From: JAGCJX01 sp045638645
Lineage (GTDB): Bacteria > Bacteroidota > Bacteroidia > Bacteroidales > UBA932
Reading direction: 5' to 3'
DNA length: 64,000 nt
NCBI GenBank assembly: GCA_045638645.1
Contig: JAZUBU010000015.1
Coordinates: 62,001 to 126,000, forward strand
The stretch's first letter is position 1, and each line of letters starts with the position of its first letter. Both the position numbers and the translations under genes were made by a program. This document shows positions 34,901-42,849 of this stretch, piece by piece. A model generated the notes under the pieces. That model saw only the letters and a program-made list of their open reading frames with translations, ran no database searches and was not told the DNA's origin.

Positions 34901-36149
34901 CGATAAGGAATGTTTCCGCGGCATCTATGAAGTGGCCAACGAAGAAGTATGGCAAGTGCGCAGCAAGCTGCGTAGCCGTCTGATTCAAGCGGTTCGTGAC
35001 CGTCTCTCTGATCCGTCTGCGACCAACCACTATTCGCCTCATCACATTGTCAAGATTCGTGAAACCTTGCGTGAAGATGTGCTGACCATTGGTTTTGCCC
35101 GTCGTTTTGCAACCTACAAGCGTGCACACCTTTTGTTCCGGGATTTGAACCGTCTGGACGAACTGGTGAACAATCCGGAACGCCCGGTACAATTCCTCTT
35201 TGCAGGAAAGGCGCACCCGGCAGACAAGGCGGGTCAGGATCTGATCCGTCGCATTGTGGAAATCTCCAAAATGCCGCAATTCATCGGAAAAATTGTGTTT
35301 GTGCCGAACTATGACATCAACCTGGCGAAACTGATGGTGCAAGGGGTGGACGTTTGGATGAACAACCCGACCCGTCCGTTGGAAGCTTCCGGAACTTCCG
35401 GAGAGAAAGCAGCCATGAACGGCGTGATGCACTTCTCGGTGCTCGACGGATGGTGGGTAGAAGGTTACAAGGAAGGCGCCGGTTGGGCCTTGCCGATGGA
35501 ACGTACCTATGATGATCAGAATTATCAGGACGAGCTGGATGCGGCGACCATTTACAACATCGTTGAGAATGAAATCGCTCCGGCCTACTACGACCGTACC
35601 GATGCAACCGGTTTGCCGGTGACCTGGATCGGTTACATCAAGAATACCGTGGCCATGGTGGCTTGTAACTTTACCACCAACCGGATGATGAACGACTATT
35701 TGGACAAATACTACAACCCGTTGTACAAACGCAGCAAGGCGTTGTTGAAGTCCGACGGCAAGGTGGCTCGTGAGATTGCATTCTGGAAGAAACAGCTCCG
35801 CCGTGAATGGCCGCACATTGAGGTATTGTCGTTTGATAAACCGGATAGTGCCAAGGGTATGCAAATGTTGGGTAAGACCTATCGTTCGGAAATCCGCCTG
35901 ATGATTGGGGACATCAACCCCGAAGACATCGGTATCGAACTCTTGTTTGCTACGCAAGATAAGAAAGGCAAGTACCACGTGGAAGAACGCTTTACCTACC
36001 GTTTCGAATCTTTAGAAGCCGGCGTGGCAACCTACCGCTGCAACATCCTGCCGAATGCGGCCGGTTTGTACCAGGTGGCGGCACGCATGTTTGCTAAGAA
36101 TAACCAACTCCCTCATCGTCAAGATTTTGAATTGGTGAAATGGTTGTAG
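31920..36149 (+). CDS. Fused GT3 glycogen synthase and GT35 alpha-glucan phosphorylase
   Basis: This 1409-residue protein joins two enzymes. Residues 1 to about 550 match the eukaryote-type (GT3) glycogen synthase: FEASWEVCNKVGGIHTVL, FHEWMAGGGLLYLK, FTTHATVVGR, YKNKGLDVFLDA and SYYEPWGYTPLE. From about 565 to the end is a GT35 phosphorylase of the short bacterial type (YFCMEYGLDTSLKIYSGG), with the PLP lysine Lys1163 in EASGTSGEKAAMNG. One polypeptide could thus both extend and phosphorolyse glycogen. It ends the glycogen block, and ribF begins inside its last codons. I recall similar fused proteins in other Bacteroidales, so the fusion itself is probably not an assembly artefact. Confidence 0.92.
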   Translation: MNTEKMMMPDYLFEASWEVCNKVGGIHTVLATKSESLAKDLKDKHILIGPDVWMETAENPEFTPDPVLFRSWRLAAAQEGLRVRIGRWNVPSHPIAILVDYTQFIAQKDEILTGFWTAYGLDSISGQWDFVEPALFGYAAGKVIESFVRYNVQSHNKVVANFHEWMAGGGLLYLKGSPVSVATVFTTHATVVGRCLACNNVPLYDSMDRVQPEEKAREFNVVAKHSMEKCAANQADVFTTVSEITAVECERFLGRKVDVVTPNGFVSSLVPAAEELRLQRSAARQTLVNVAEAMSGQTYENPFLLSISGRYEYKNKGLDVFLDAMARLNAQPSGRKVLAFILVPGGHNGPNRELLARLSGQANGCTTCTTHTLQDPETDPILRRMHALSLQNRPEDRVHIFFVPSYLNGNDGVLNKPYYELLSGMDMTAFPSYYEPWGYTPLESLAFHVPTVTTSVAGFGLWVREYYRKEHPAIRIIERNDSNYNEVVIGVADRIERVCGLSAEEMEEYRANAADVASIARWRNNVSYYKTAYSQAIHRLVERHGAYPEHREESVQGYQRVEVSRPSWGQVLVNRQLPDRLKHLDTLSRNLWWCWNQQAIDLFKDIDPLMWEFVNQNPIALLDTISYKKYKELEKDEAFLAALDRVYEDFQAYMEGKKQRKGPAISYFCMEYGLDTSLKIYSGGLGILAGDYLKESSDMAVNMTAFGFLYRYGYFTQKLSGQGDQVATYDAQDFMKIPAVPVYDKDKNWLKVSVAFPGRNIYARLWRVDVGRTELYLLDTDYEDNLPEDRQVTHHLYGGDWENRLKQELLLGIGGIRAMRALGIKADVYHCNEGHAAFIGLERLSEYVAENYTFGEAVELVRSSSLFTTHTPVPAGHDAFSEDLLRKYIAHFPARLKIDWTGLMALGKLNAHDPGEKFSMSNLACNLSQEVNGVSWLHGIVSQDILSGLWPGYLPEELHVGYVTNGVHYPTWTAPEWKEVHARVFGESFQSHQYDKECFRGIYEVANEEVWQVRSKLRSRLIQAVRDRLSDPSATNHYSPHHIVKIRETLREDVLTIGFARRFATYKRAHLLFRDLNRLDELVNNPERPVQFLFAGKAHPADKAGQDLIRRIVEISKMPQFIGKIVFVPNYDINLAKLMVQGVDVWMNNPTRPLEASGTSGEKAAMNGVMHFSVLDGWWVEGYKEGAGWALPMERTYDDQNYQDELDAATIYNIVENEIAPAYYDRTDATGLPVTWIGYIKNTVAMVACNFTTNRMMNDYLDKYYNPLYKRSKALLKSDGKVAREIAFWKKQLRREWPHIEVLSFDKPDSAKGMQMLGKTYRSEIRLMIGDINPEDIGIELLFATQDKKGKYHVEERFTYRFESLEAGVATYRCNILPNAAGLYQVAARMFAKNNQLPHRQDFELVKWL

Positions 36150-37051
36150 CAGCTACCGGATTTTTTGATGGATTACACTTGGGTCACAGAGCCGTCCTCG
36201 GACAGCTCTGTGACCTGGCTAAAAAGCTGGGCGGTGAGAGTGCCGTGGTTACTTTTTGGCCCCATCCCCGTACGGTTTTGCAGCAGGATGCCGGGAGTTT
36301 GCGCTTGCTGACTACCCTGGAGGAAAAGCGGCAACTGTTGAAGGAGATGGGCGTGGACCATTGTTTCGTGGTGCCCTTTACCCCGGAGTTCAGCCATTTG
36401 ACTTCTGCTGAATTCATGCAGCAATATTTGCAGGAGCAGTTCGGTGTGAAGGTCCTGTTGTTGGGCTATGATCACCGTTTGGGATCAGACGCTAACCAGA
36501 CTCCGCAGATCTTGGCGGAAAAGGCCAAGGCCTTGGGGCTGAAACCGATCATCGTTGAACGCACGGATGCGCAGGGGGATGGGGTCAGTTCTACCCGTAT
36601 CCGGAACCTGCTGCTGGCCGGGGATTTGTCCATGGCCAACCACTTGCTGGGCCGTCCCTATCAACTGAAAGGGGTGGTGGTGGCGGGAAACCGTATTGGT
36701 CGAACCTTGGGCTTCCCTACAGCCAACATGCAACTCTATGAACCCTTGAAACTCGTCCCGGCAAACGGGGTGTATTGTGTGGAAGCCATCTTCCGGGGAA
36801 AGACCTATGCGGGCTTGTGCAACATCGGTTCCCGGCCGACAGTCGGGAAGGGGAATGCCGTTACGATCGAGACCCATATTCTGGACTTTGAAGAGGAGAT
36901 TTATGGCTTGGATCTGGAACTGAATTTCTTGGAGAGAGTGCGTTCAGAGCAGCATTTTCCCTCTTTGGAGCATCTTCGTCAGCAGATGGTGCTGGATTTG
37001 GAATTTGCGAGACAATATTTTACCTTTGTCGGAAGTAACAAAGAAAAATAA
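36140..37051 (+). CDS. ribF: Bifunctional riboflavin kinase/FAD synthetase
   Basis: This 303-residue protein has an N-terminal FMN adenylyltransferase domain (TGFFDGLHLGH, VTFWPHPRTVL, LLGYDHRLG, SSTRIRNLL) and a C-terminal riboflavin kinase domain (VVVAGNRIGRTLGFPTANM, GLCNIGSRPTVG, then VTIETHIL). It makes FMN and FAD. The start overlaps the preceding gene by 10 bp, and the N terminus is a little shorter than usual for RibF, so an alternative upstream start codon is possible. Confidence 0.95.
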   Translation: MVVAATGFFDGLHLGHRAVLGQLCDLAKKLGGESAVVTFWPHPRTVLQQDAGSLRLLTTLEEKRQLLKEMGVDHCFVVPFTPEFSHLTSAEFMQQYLQEQFGVKVLLLGYDHRLGSDANQTPQILAEKAKALGLKPIIVERTDAQGDGVSSTRIRNLLLAGDLSMANHLLGRPYQLKGVVVAGNRIGRTLGFPTANMQLYEPLKLVPANGVYCVEAIFRGKTYAGLCNIGSRPTVGKGNAVTIETHILDFEEEIYGLDLELNFLERVRSEQHFPSLEHLRQQMVLDLEFARQYFTFVGSNKEK

Positions 37052-37059
37052 AGTAACAG

Positions 37060-37446
37060 ATGGATTGGATAGAAATCGTCTTGACCTTGGTTTTTATTGT
37101 GCTGGGCGCCCTGGGAGGCCGACGCAAGCAACAGCGTCAAGCACCCAAAACAAGACCCGAACAAGCCGACCTTCCTGAGTTTTCACAGGAAGACGACGAT
37201 CGTTCGCCGGAGCAGTGGCTGCAGGAAATCATGGAAGGCCTGTCTGCAACGGTCCCTCCCAAGCAGGAAGACCCCGTGGAGGTACAGCCCCCTGTTGAGC
37301 CCTTGCGACCCCAATCCCGTCCAGCCCGACCCTTGCGTCCGGAACAAGAGCCGAAAAGCGAGGAGCAAGCAACGTGGAATCGGGAAGAGAAGCGAAAATT
37401 GATTCTTTATTCGGAAATCATGAAACCGAAATTCGAAGAATCCTAA
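37060..37446 (+). CDS. Small membrane-anchored protein with disordered linker
   Basis: This 128-residue protein has one N-terminal membrane helix (about 3-19), a long Pro/Glu/Gln/Arg-rich and probably disordered middle (about 22-105), and a short C-terminal motif (REEKRKLILYSEIMKPKFEE). I recall the ending YSEIxxPKF in small conserved Bacteroidales proteins of unknown function. It follows ribF by 8 bp, and greA begins 24 bp later. Confidence 0.7.
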   Translation: MDWIEIVLTLVFIVLGALGGRRKQQRQAPKTRPEQADLPEFSQEDDDRSPEQWLQEIMEGLSATVPPKQEDPVEVQPPVEPLRPQSRPARPLRPEQEPKSEEQATWNREEKRKLILYSEIMKPKFEES

Positions 37447-37470
37447 TCTTGAATTAATTTACATTTATTT

Positions 37471-37941
37471 ATGTCAGGAATACATTACGTAACCGCGGAA
37501 GGTTTGGAAAAACTGAAAGCGGAGTTGGAAGAATTGATTAAACAGAGACCCGTTATCTCGAAACAGATTGCAGAAGCACGGGATAAAGGGGACCTCTCTG
37601 AAAATGCAGAATACGATGCGGCGAAGGAAGCACAAGGTTTGTTGGAAATGCGAATCTCCAAGCAGGAGAGTCTGATTGCCAACGCCCGAGTGATTGATGA
37701 GTCAAAACTGAGTACAGAGTATGTGCAAATGTTGAACAAGGTGAGACTCAAAAACTTGTTGAACAACCAGGAAGTTGTTTATACCCTGGTCGGCGAGAGC
37801 GAAGCAAACTTCCGGGAAGGAAAGTTGGCGGCAGCCACTCCGATTGGTAAGGCCTTGATGGGCAAGACCAAAGGCGAGATTGTGGAAGTGAAAGTTCCGT
37901 CCGGGATGTTGAAGTTTGAAATTCTTGAAATCTTCATTTAA
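37471..37941 (+). CDS. greA: Transcription elongation factor GreA
   Basis: This 156-residue protein has the N-terminal coiled coil whose acidic tip (KGDLSENAEYDAAKEAQ) enters the RNA polymerase channel, and a C-terminal FKBP-like domain (ATPIGKALMGKTKGEIVEVKVP). It rescues backtracked polymerase. The HIT gene follows after 1 bp. Confidence 0.97.
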   Translation: MSGIHYVTAEGLEKLKAELEELIKQRPVISKQIAEARDKGDLSENAEYDAAKEAQGLLEMRISKQESLIANARVIDESKLSTEYVQMLNKVRLKNLLNNQEVVYTLVGESEANFREGKLAAATPIGKALMGKTKGEIVEVKVPSGMLKFEILEIFI

Positions 37942-37942
37942 C

Positions 37943-38335
37943 ATGGCTTCCATTTTTACTCGTATTGTCCGGGGAGAGATTCCTTCTTATCGGGTAGCAG
38001 AAACGGATCGGTTTTATGCTTTTCTGGATATCAATCCTTTGGCTCCGGGTCATACGTTGGTGATCCCGAAGGAGGAGGTTGATTACCTGTTCGACATCAA
38101 TGATCGCGACTACCAGGACCTGATGCTCTTTGCAAAACAGGTTGCAGGGGCAATTTTCAAGACAATTCCCTGCAAACGCGTGGGAGTGGCCGTTTTGGGA
38201 ATGGAAGTTCCGCACGCGCACATCCACCTGGTTCCGCTTCAAACGGAGGGGGATCTGGACTTTAGAAAAGAAAAGGTGCAGTTGACTCCGGAGCAGTTTC
38301 AGGAGATCGCCGCAAATATTGCTAAATCCATGTAG
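37943..38335 (+). CDS. HIT family nucleotide-binding hydrolase
   Basis: From ATG 37943 this is a 130-residue HIT protein starting MASIFTRIVRGEIPSY, with the histidine triad HAHIHLVPL near 89-97. HINT-like members hydrolyse nucleoside phosphoramidates or dinucleotides. The earlier in-frame ATG at 37916 overlaps greA and is rejected. The gene lies between greA and a TlpA-like lipoprotein gene, 2 bp from the latter. Confidence 0.93.
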   Translation: MASIFTRIVRGEIPSYRVAETDRFYAFLDINPLAPGHTLVIPKEEVDYLFDINDRDYQDLMLFAKQVAGAIFKTIPCKRVGVAVLGMEVPHAHIHLVPLQTEGDLDFRKEKVQLTPEQFQEIAANIAKSM

Positions 38336-38337
38336 AT

Positions 38338-39483
38338 ATGAAGAAAAGATTTTTTCTCGGCCTGATGACGACCGTTGCCCTGATGGCCTGTTCCCGAAAC
38401 ACGGCGGAATTGACTGTGGTGGCTCCCCAATTGGAGAATGGAGCCGAAGTGGTGATAGCCAAATTGGCAGTGAATCAGCTGATTCCGATGGATACTCTGG
38501 TTGTGCAGGGAGGGGAATTCCGTTATGAGATGGAGGCTTTGTCGGAAACACCTGACTTCTTTTACCTGTTGAAGGGACAAGAGCGCCTGGCTTCGTTTGT
38601 AGCTGCGGCCTCTGATAAAATTACGATCCGAGTGGATGAATCACAAGTGGAGGTTTCCGGTTCGGAAGAAGCGGCTCTGTTCCAACAGGAGGAGGTCGCT
38701 TTTGATGAAGCACAGTCCCGTTTTGTGGAAATGTCTTTGTTGATGGAGCAGGCGCGGGTTGCTGGAGACAAAGTCGAAGAACAACGTTGTCAGCAAGAGC
38801 TGGGTCGTTTGTATGTCAAATTCAAACAGCAGTCCATCCGTTTCCTGATCCAGCATCCTTATTCCCTGGTACAGGTTCCTGTGTTGTACCGTACATTGGG
38901 GGATGGGTTGTCTGTCTTTTCAGATAACCGCGATGCCTTGTATTTTGCGCGGGCCTATGATTCCTTGCGGGTGATGTATCCCAAGACGCCGTATTTGCAT
39001 GCGCTCAAGGAAGAGGCAGAATTGCGCAATCAACTCCTTCGTTTGAACGAGAAATTGGGACAGGCGACAGAATCTGATTTCCCCGATCTGAGTATGCAGG
39101 ACAGAAACGGCGAGGTGAGGACTTTGTCGGATTTGCGGGGCAAGGTGATCATCCTCTCCTTCTGGACCGCAACGGATCCGGCGCAAAAACTTTTCAACAA
39201 CGAATTGAAGGCGTTGTACGAAAAATACAACCGCCGAGGCCTGGAAATCTATCAGGTAGCCTTGGATACCGACAAAACCATGTGGGCGCAAGCGGTGAAG
39301 GAACAGCAGTTGCCCTGGGCCAGCGTTTGTGATGGAATGGGACGGTATTCGGTTGCGGCAGCGTATTACAACATCGGCTCCATTCCGGCGATGTACATCC
39401 TCGATCGGGATGGTAATATCTGCCCGGAAAAGAATGAATTTGACCCGGAAAAATTGGAACGGGTGATTCGCAAACTGCTTTAG
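38338..39483 (+). CDS. TlpA-like thioredoxin-fold lipoprotein without the CxxC motif
   Basis: This 381-residue lipoprotein (lipobox ALMAC, Cys18) has an N-terminal DUF4369-like domain (about 23-130), a helical middle, and a C-terminal AhpC/TSA-thioredoxin domain from about 240 (FPDLSMQDRNGEVRTLSDLRGK). The segment where TlpA/ResA proteins have WCGPC reads FWTATDPAQKLF (about 274-285), so both redox Cys are gone. The cis-proline region (IGSIPAMYILDRDG) is kept. It can fold as a thioredoxin but cannot do disulfide exchange, so a binding or scaffold role is inferred. The stop overlaps the convergent tsaB stop by 4 bp. Confidence 0.88.
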   Translation: MKKRFFLGLMTTVALMACSRNTAELTVVAPQLENGAEVVIAKLAVNQLIPMDTLVVQGGEFRYEMEALSETPDFFYLLKGQERLASFVAAASDKITIRVDESQVEVSGSEEAALFQQEEVAFDEAQSRFVEMSLLMEQARVAGDKVEEQRCQQELGRLYVKFKQQSIRFLIQHPYSLVQVPVLYRTLGDGLSVFSDNRDALYFARAYDSLRVMYPKTPYLHALKEEAELRNQLLRLNEKLGQATESDFPDLSMQDRNGEVRTLSDLRGKVIILSFWTATDPAQKLFNNELKALYEKYNRRGLEIYQVALDTDKTMWAQAVKEQQLPWASVCDGMGRYSVAAAYYNIGSIPAMYILDRDGNICPEKNEFDPEKLERVIRKLL

Positions 39484-40205
39484 AGCAAGGATTTCCGGCT
39501 GACACCAGCCACAAAATCTTTCAGATAAAAGGGTTCAAAGTACGCGACGTCTTTGAACTCTTTTTTCGTAAAGGCAGCTTCTGCCAGCTGTGCCATCGCT
39601 GATGCTTGGGGACATTCTTCGTACCAACGGGCCTTTTCTTGGAGGGCAACCGGCAGGATGTCTTTGAATTTGCGGATGCCGTCGCCGACGAAGGCCAGTA
39701 TGTCAAACTTTGCAAATTCTTCTGCGAAACTTTCTTCCGTCAGGATAACCGGATGCGCTTCTTCCAAGGCGTGACCTTGAGCATCAAATGCAGCCGTATA
39801 GACTTCCATGCGGCGGGCATCGATCATGGGCAGGATGCGGATGGAATGTTGGACGGGATCGATTCCTTCTGCAACCAGGTGTTGGCGGGCAGCCTCCGCA
39901 AGAATGTCCAAGGTGCCGATGCCGATCAGCGGGAGTTGGCTCCCGTAGCAAAGGCCTTTGGCTGTCGAAACGCCAACGCGCAAGCCGGTGTAGGAACCCG
40001 GACCCTCGCTGACCGCAATGGCATCGCAGTCCGTAAGTGTTCGTTGGGCCTCTGCAAGAACTTCCGTGACAAAGGGTGCCAGGAGTCTGGCGTGTGCTTT
40101 GGGTTCGTTGATGGAACGTTGGGCCAGAAGGGTATTGCCTTCGCTCAGTGCAACCGAGCAAGCCTCGGTACTGGTTTCAATCAGGAGAAATCGATGTTCA
40201 TTCAT
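39480..40205 (-). CDS. tsaB: tRNA threonylcarbamoyladenosine biosynthesis protein TsaB
   Basis: This 241-residue protein shows TsaB features: LLIETSTEACSVAL at the N terminus, then SEGPGSYTGLRVGVSTAKGL. It partners TsaD and TsaE to form t6A37 in ANN-decoding tRNAs and is usually essential. Its start overlaps the end of the HlyD-like gene by 8 bp on the same strand, so it may be transcribed from the peptide export operon. Confidence 0.95.
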   Translation of the reverse strand: MNEHRFLLIETSTEACSVALSEGNTLLAQRSINEPKAHARLLAPFVTEVLAEAQRTLTDCDAIAVSEGPGSYTGLRVGVSTAKGLCYGSQLPLIGIGTLDILAEAARQHLVAEGIDPVQHSIRILPMIDARRMEVYTAAFDAQGHALEEAHPVILTEESFAEEFAKFDILAFVGDGIRKFKDILPVALQEKARWYEECPQASAMAQLAEAAFTKKEFKDVAYFEPFYLKDFVAGVSRKSLL

Positions 40206-41394
40206 GTTGCAAAGATACGAAATCTCCGTCGTTCAACGAATCGTGAATGAGCGAGTAGGGACCTGTTAATACTTTGTCGGTGGGCTGAATGCCTTCAACA
40301 ATCTCAATGTGAGACAAATCCTGAATTCCGGTTTTGACGTTTCTGAGCAGGACCTGGCCGTTTTCTTGTGCGACAAAGACACAGGCCTGGCGGATTCCCG
40401 GTCGCTGGACAAAGCAGGATAGCGGCAAGGTCAGGATGTTGTTCCGGTGGCAGGTCTCTATTTCGATGCTGGCAGACATGCCCGGTCGGAAGGTTTGTTC
40501 CCAGGACAAGTCCTCATACGAATCCGGCAGAAGCGATACCCGGATTTGGAAGGTGGGCAGAGAGGTTCCCGATTGGTAGTCATAACCGCGGGCTGAGTTC
40601 GCCAGATGGGTAACCACGCCTACAAATGTGCGGTCCGGGTAGGCATCGACAGCGACACGAGCGGTATCACCCAAGTGTATTTTTAAGATATCATTTTCGT
40701 TCACCTCCACACGCACTTCCATGCGTCGGAAGTCGGCAATTCGGAGCATTTCGGTTCCTGCCATCTGACTGGTGCCGACGACACGTTCGCCCTGTTCCAC
40801 CGACAGTCGGGAAATGATGCCTTCAATCGGGGCGTACACCAGGGTTTTCTGAAGGTTCTCCTTGGCTTCATTCCGCATGGCCGTTGCGCTGGCGACGTTG
40901 TGTTCTGCGGTCTCCAGCCGGCATTCGGACAACCGGTAGTCGGCTTCAGCATTTTCAAATTCTACCTTGGAAATCGAGCCTTGTTCAAAGAGCATCTTAC
41001 TCCGTTCGTATTGCCGCTGGTGCTGTTCGAACAAGAAAATTTCTTGACGCAGTTGTGCCTGAGTGGCCTGTAGGGCTGCTTCCGCCTGGTCAACGGCCGA
41101 GAGATAGATATCCTGTCGGATTTTTAGCAGGAGTGTTCCTTGCTGAACCCAGTCCCCTTCGCGAACGTACAGGGCGATGATCTCACCGGAGACATCTGGA
41201 GAGAGGGTTACTTCGGTAAGAGGGCGCAGGTGGCCGTTCGCCGGGACGGTCTCGACCAGTGAACCTTGGGTTGGGTATGTCCATTGTGCTGTGGGAAGTT
41301 CTTCTGTGGAAAGGAGGGCCCAGAGCAGGACAACAAGGAGGATGGTTATTCCCCATCCAATTCGTCGTTTTGATAATATTCGAGAACTTTGCAT
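40198..41394 (-). CDS. HlyD/MacA-like periplasmic adaptor of the peptide exporter
   Basis: From ATG 41394 this is a 398-residue membrane fusion protein. It has one N-terminal membrane helix (about 13-28), a lipoyl-type half motif (VSGEIIALYVREGDWVQQGTLL), a long coiled-coil hairpin (about 95-190), then the second lipoyl half (APIEGIISRLSVEQGERV) and beta-barrel domains. It should bridge the C39-ABC transporter to the TolC-like channel. The start overlaps the TolC-like gene by 49 bp. An in-frame ATG 183 bp further upstream gives no family-like sequence and is rejected. tsaB overlaps its end by 8 bp. Confidence 0.9.
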   Translation of the reverse strand: MQSSRILSKRRIGWGITILLVVLLWALLSTEELPTAQWTYPTQGSLVETVPANGHLRPLTEVTLSPDVSGEIIALYVREGDWVQQGTLLLKIRQDIYLSAVDQAEAALQATQAQLRQEIFLFEQHQRQYERSKMLFEQGSISKVEFENAEADYRLSECRLETAEHNVASATAMRNEAKENLQKTLVYAPIEGIISRLSVEQGERVVGTSQMAGTEMLRIADFRRMEVRVEVNENDILKIHLGDTARVAVDAYPDRTFVGVVTHLANSARGYDYQSGTSLPTFQIRVSLLPDSYEDLSWEQTFRPGMSASIEIETCHRNNILTLPLSCFVQRPGIRQACVFVAQENGQVLLRNVKTGIQDLSHIEIVEGIQPTDKVLTGPYSLIHDSLNDGDFVSLQHE

Positions 41395-42653
41395 TGGAAC
41401 CAATAGGCGTATTGACTTTGTAACATTTCGGATTGGGCGTTGATTTTTTCCTGGTGAGCCAGAGCATAGTCTCGCCCATCCAGCAATCCGAGGTTGAATT
41501 TGTGGACAACGTGTTGGAACGATTCTTCTTGAGCCTGGAGGTTGCGCTGGGCGGCCAAAAACTGTTGATAGGCACATTCTGCTTCGTGAATGAGGGTTTG
41601 TAAGGTTTTGAAATGGTTTTGGGAGATTTGTTGCAACTCAAGTTCGGATTGTTGGTACCGGAGTTCTGCCTGGCGGATGGTTCGTGCAACCCGACCTTGA
41701 TCCAATAGGGTCCATTGGAGGCCGATGCCTACCCAAATTTGATTCGGAGCCATGGAATTGGTACCGGCCTGGAGGAAGAGGCTGGGGAAGAGGCTCCCCT
41801 GTGCCGCCATCCATTGGCGCCGGTTTGCTTCCACTTGGTGTCGGGCCAGGACCAGTTGGGGCTGTTGTTGGGTTTGTAGAAACAGGCTTTGTACGTCGGC
41901 TCCCGTCCAGGAAGGGCGCGTTGTGGAAGAATGGCAGGTGTCCAGGTCAAAGGGCTGTTCTGGAAGAAGGTTGAGCAGTTGTCTCAGGGAGAGCATTTCC
42001 TGTTGATAGAGGTTTTGGGCCTGGATTTCCTGGTAGAGGACTTGTGCAACCCGCGCTTCCAATTCGGAAAGGGAAGCATAGGGGAGGGAACCGGCTTGTA
42101 CCAGGTTGCTGGTGTGTGTGCGTTGCGTCTCAATGTTTCTCCTGCTTTGTTCGGCAAGTTGCAACAAGTCTCTGGCCAGTTGGGTCTGGAGGTACTGGTG
42201 TGTGATTTCTTCACGAAGTTGGGTCCTCAGCTGTTTGTTTTGAGCAATGCTCCCGTACCAGATGGCTTTGGATGCATGGTACTGCTGGACCCGGCGTCCT
42301 CCTTCAAATACGGACCAATTGGCAAGCAGTTCCCATCCCCACTTCCATTGAAAGGGGTTGGCGGATTCGGGGTGTGTACTCAGACTGCTGGTGAGGGTAG
42401 GCAAGAAGGCCGCCCGTCCGTTGTCATGATCCAGTTTCCGTTGTTGTTGCTCAAGCTGTCCGATTTTGATTTGGAAGTTGTTTTCCCAGGCATAATGGAT
42501 ACAGTCTTCCAGGTTCCAGAACCTTGGCTGTGCGAATGTTGCGTTGCTGCTCTGAATTGAGGAAATGCTCAAGAGCAGGCAAGTAAAAAGGGTGCGTGGC
42601 GCAAGCCATCCACGCATCCCTCCGTATTGAAAACGAGTCATCAAATGTGTCAT
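41346..42653 (-). CDS. TolC-like outer membrane efflux protein
   Basis: This protein of about 435 residues has an N-terminal signal sequence (MRGWLAPRTLFTCLLLS, cleavage probably near FAQP). Two repeated helical OEP domains follow, with typical motifs LEDCIHYAWENNFQIKIGQ and ARHQVEANRRQWMAAQGSLFPSL. It forms the outer-membrane channel for the neighbouring exporter. The ATG at 42653 lies 4 bp after the second peptide gene; ATGs at 42641 or 42617 are possible and give a neater signal peptide. Confidence 0.88.
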   Translation of the reverse strand: MTHLMTRFQYGGMRGWLAPRTLFTCLLLSISSIQSSNATFAQPRFWNLEDCIHYAWENNFQIKIGQLEQQQRKLDHDNGRAAFLPTLTSSLSTHPESANPFQWKWGWELLANWSVFEGGRRVQQYHASKAIWYGSIAQNKQLRTQLREEITHQYLQTQLARDLLQLAEQSRRNIETQRTHTSNLVQAGSLPYASLSELEARVAQVLYQEIQAQNLYQQEMLSLRQLLNLLPEQPFDLDTCHSSTTRPSWTGADVQSLFLQTQQQPQLVLARHQVEANRRQWMAAQGSLFPSLFLQAGTNSMAPNQIWVGIGLQWTLLDQGRVARTIRQAELRYQQSELELQQISQNHFKTLQTLIHEAECAYQQFLAAQRNLQAQEESFQHVVHKFNLGLLDGRDYALAHQEKINAQSEMLQSQYAYWFQCKVLEYYQNDELDGE

Positions 42654-42657
42654 GGTG

Positions 42658-42849
42658 TTACATGAATGATGTTTCCGGGGGGGAGAAATTCTTTTTGATC
42701 CCTTGGATGAGGTTCCAAAAGAATTTGATGATCATACCAACGCCCGCCGCGATCTGTTCGAAGATCTTTCCAACTTGATCACTTCTCCCTCCGTAGACTG
42801 AACAGGCTTCGTGTTCAGAAATGCGGGTCCATCCATGAGGAACTTTCAT
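42658..42849 (-). CDS. Double-glycine leader peptide B, putative bacteriocin or signal precursor
   Basis: This 63-residue precursor starts at ATG 42849, which overlaps the stop of peptide A as ATGA. The leader (residues 1-21) ends ISEHEACSVYGG, fitting the consensus LSxxELxxIxGG (Ile at -12, Ser at -11, Glu at -8, Ala at -7, Val at -4, GG at -2/-1). The 42-residue core is cationic and amphipathic with an AxxxG motif (AAGVG), two Trp/Phe-rich turns and LIQGIKKN. The last motif resembles FIQGFKRG in peptide A. Activity is inferred from context: the C39 peptidase needed to cut the leader is encoded 250 bp upstream. Confidence 0.8.
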   Translation of the reverse strand: MKVPHGWTRISEHEACSVYGGRSDQVGKIFEQIAAGVGMIIKFFWNLIQGIKKNFSPPETSFM

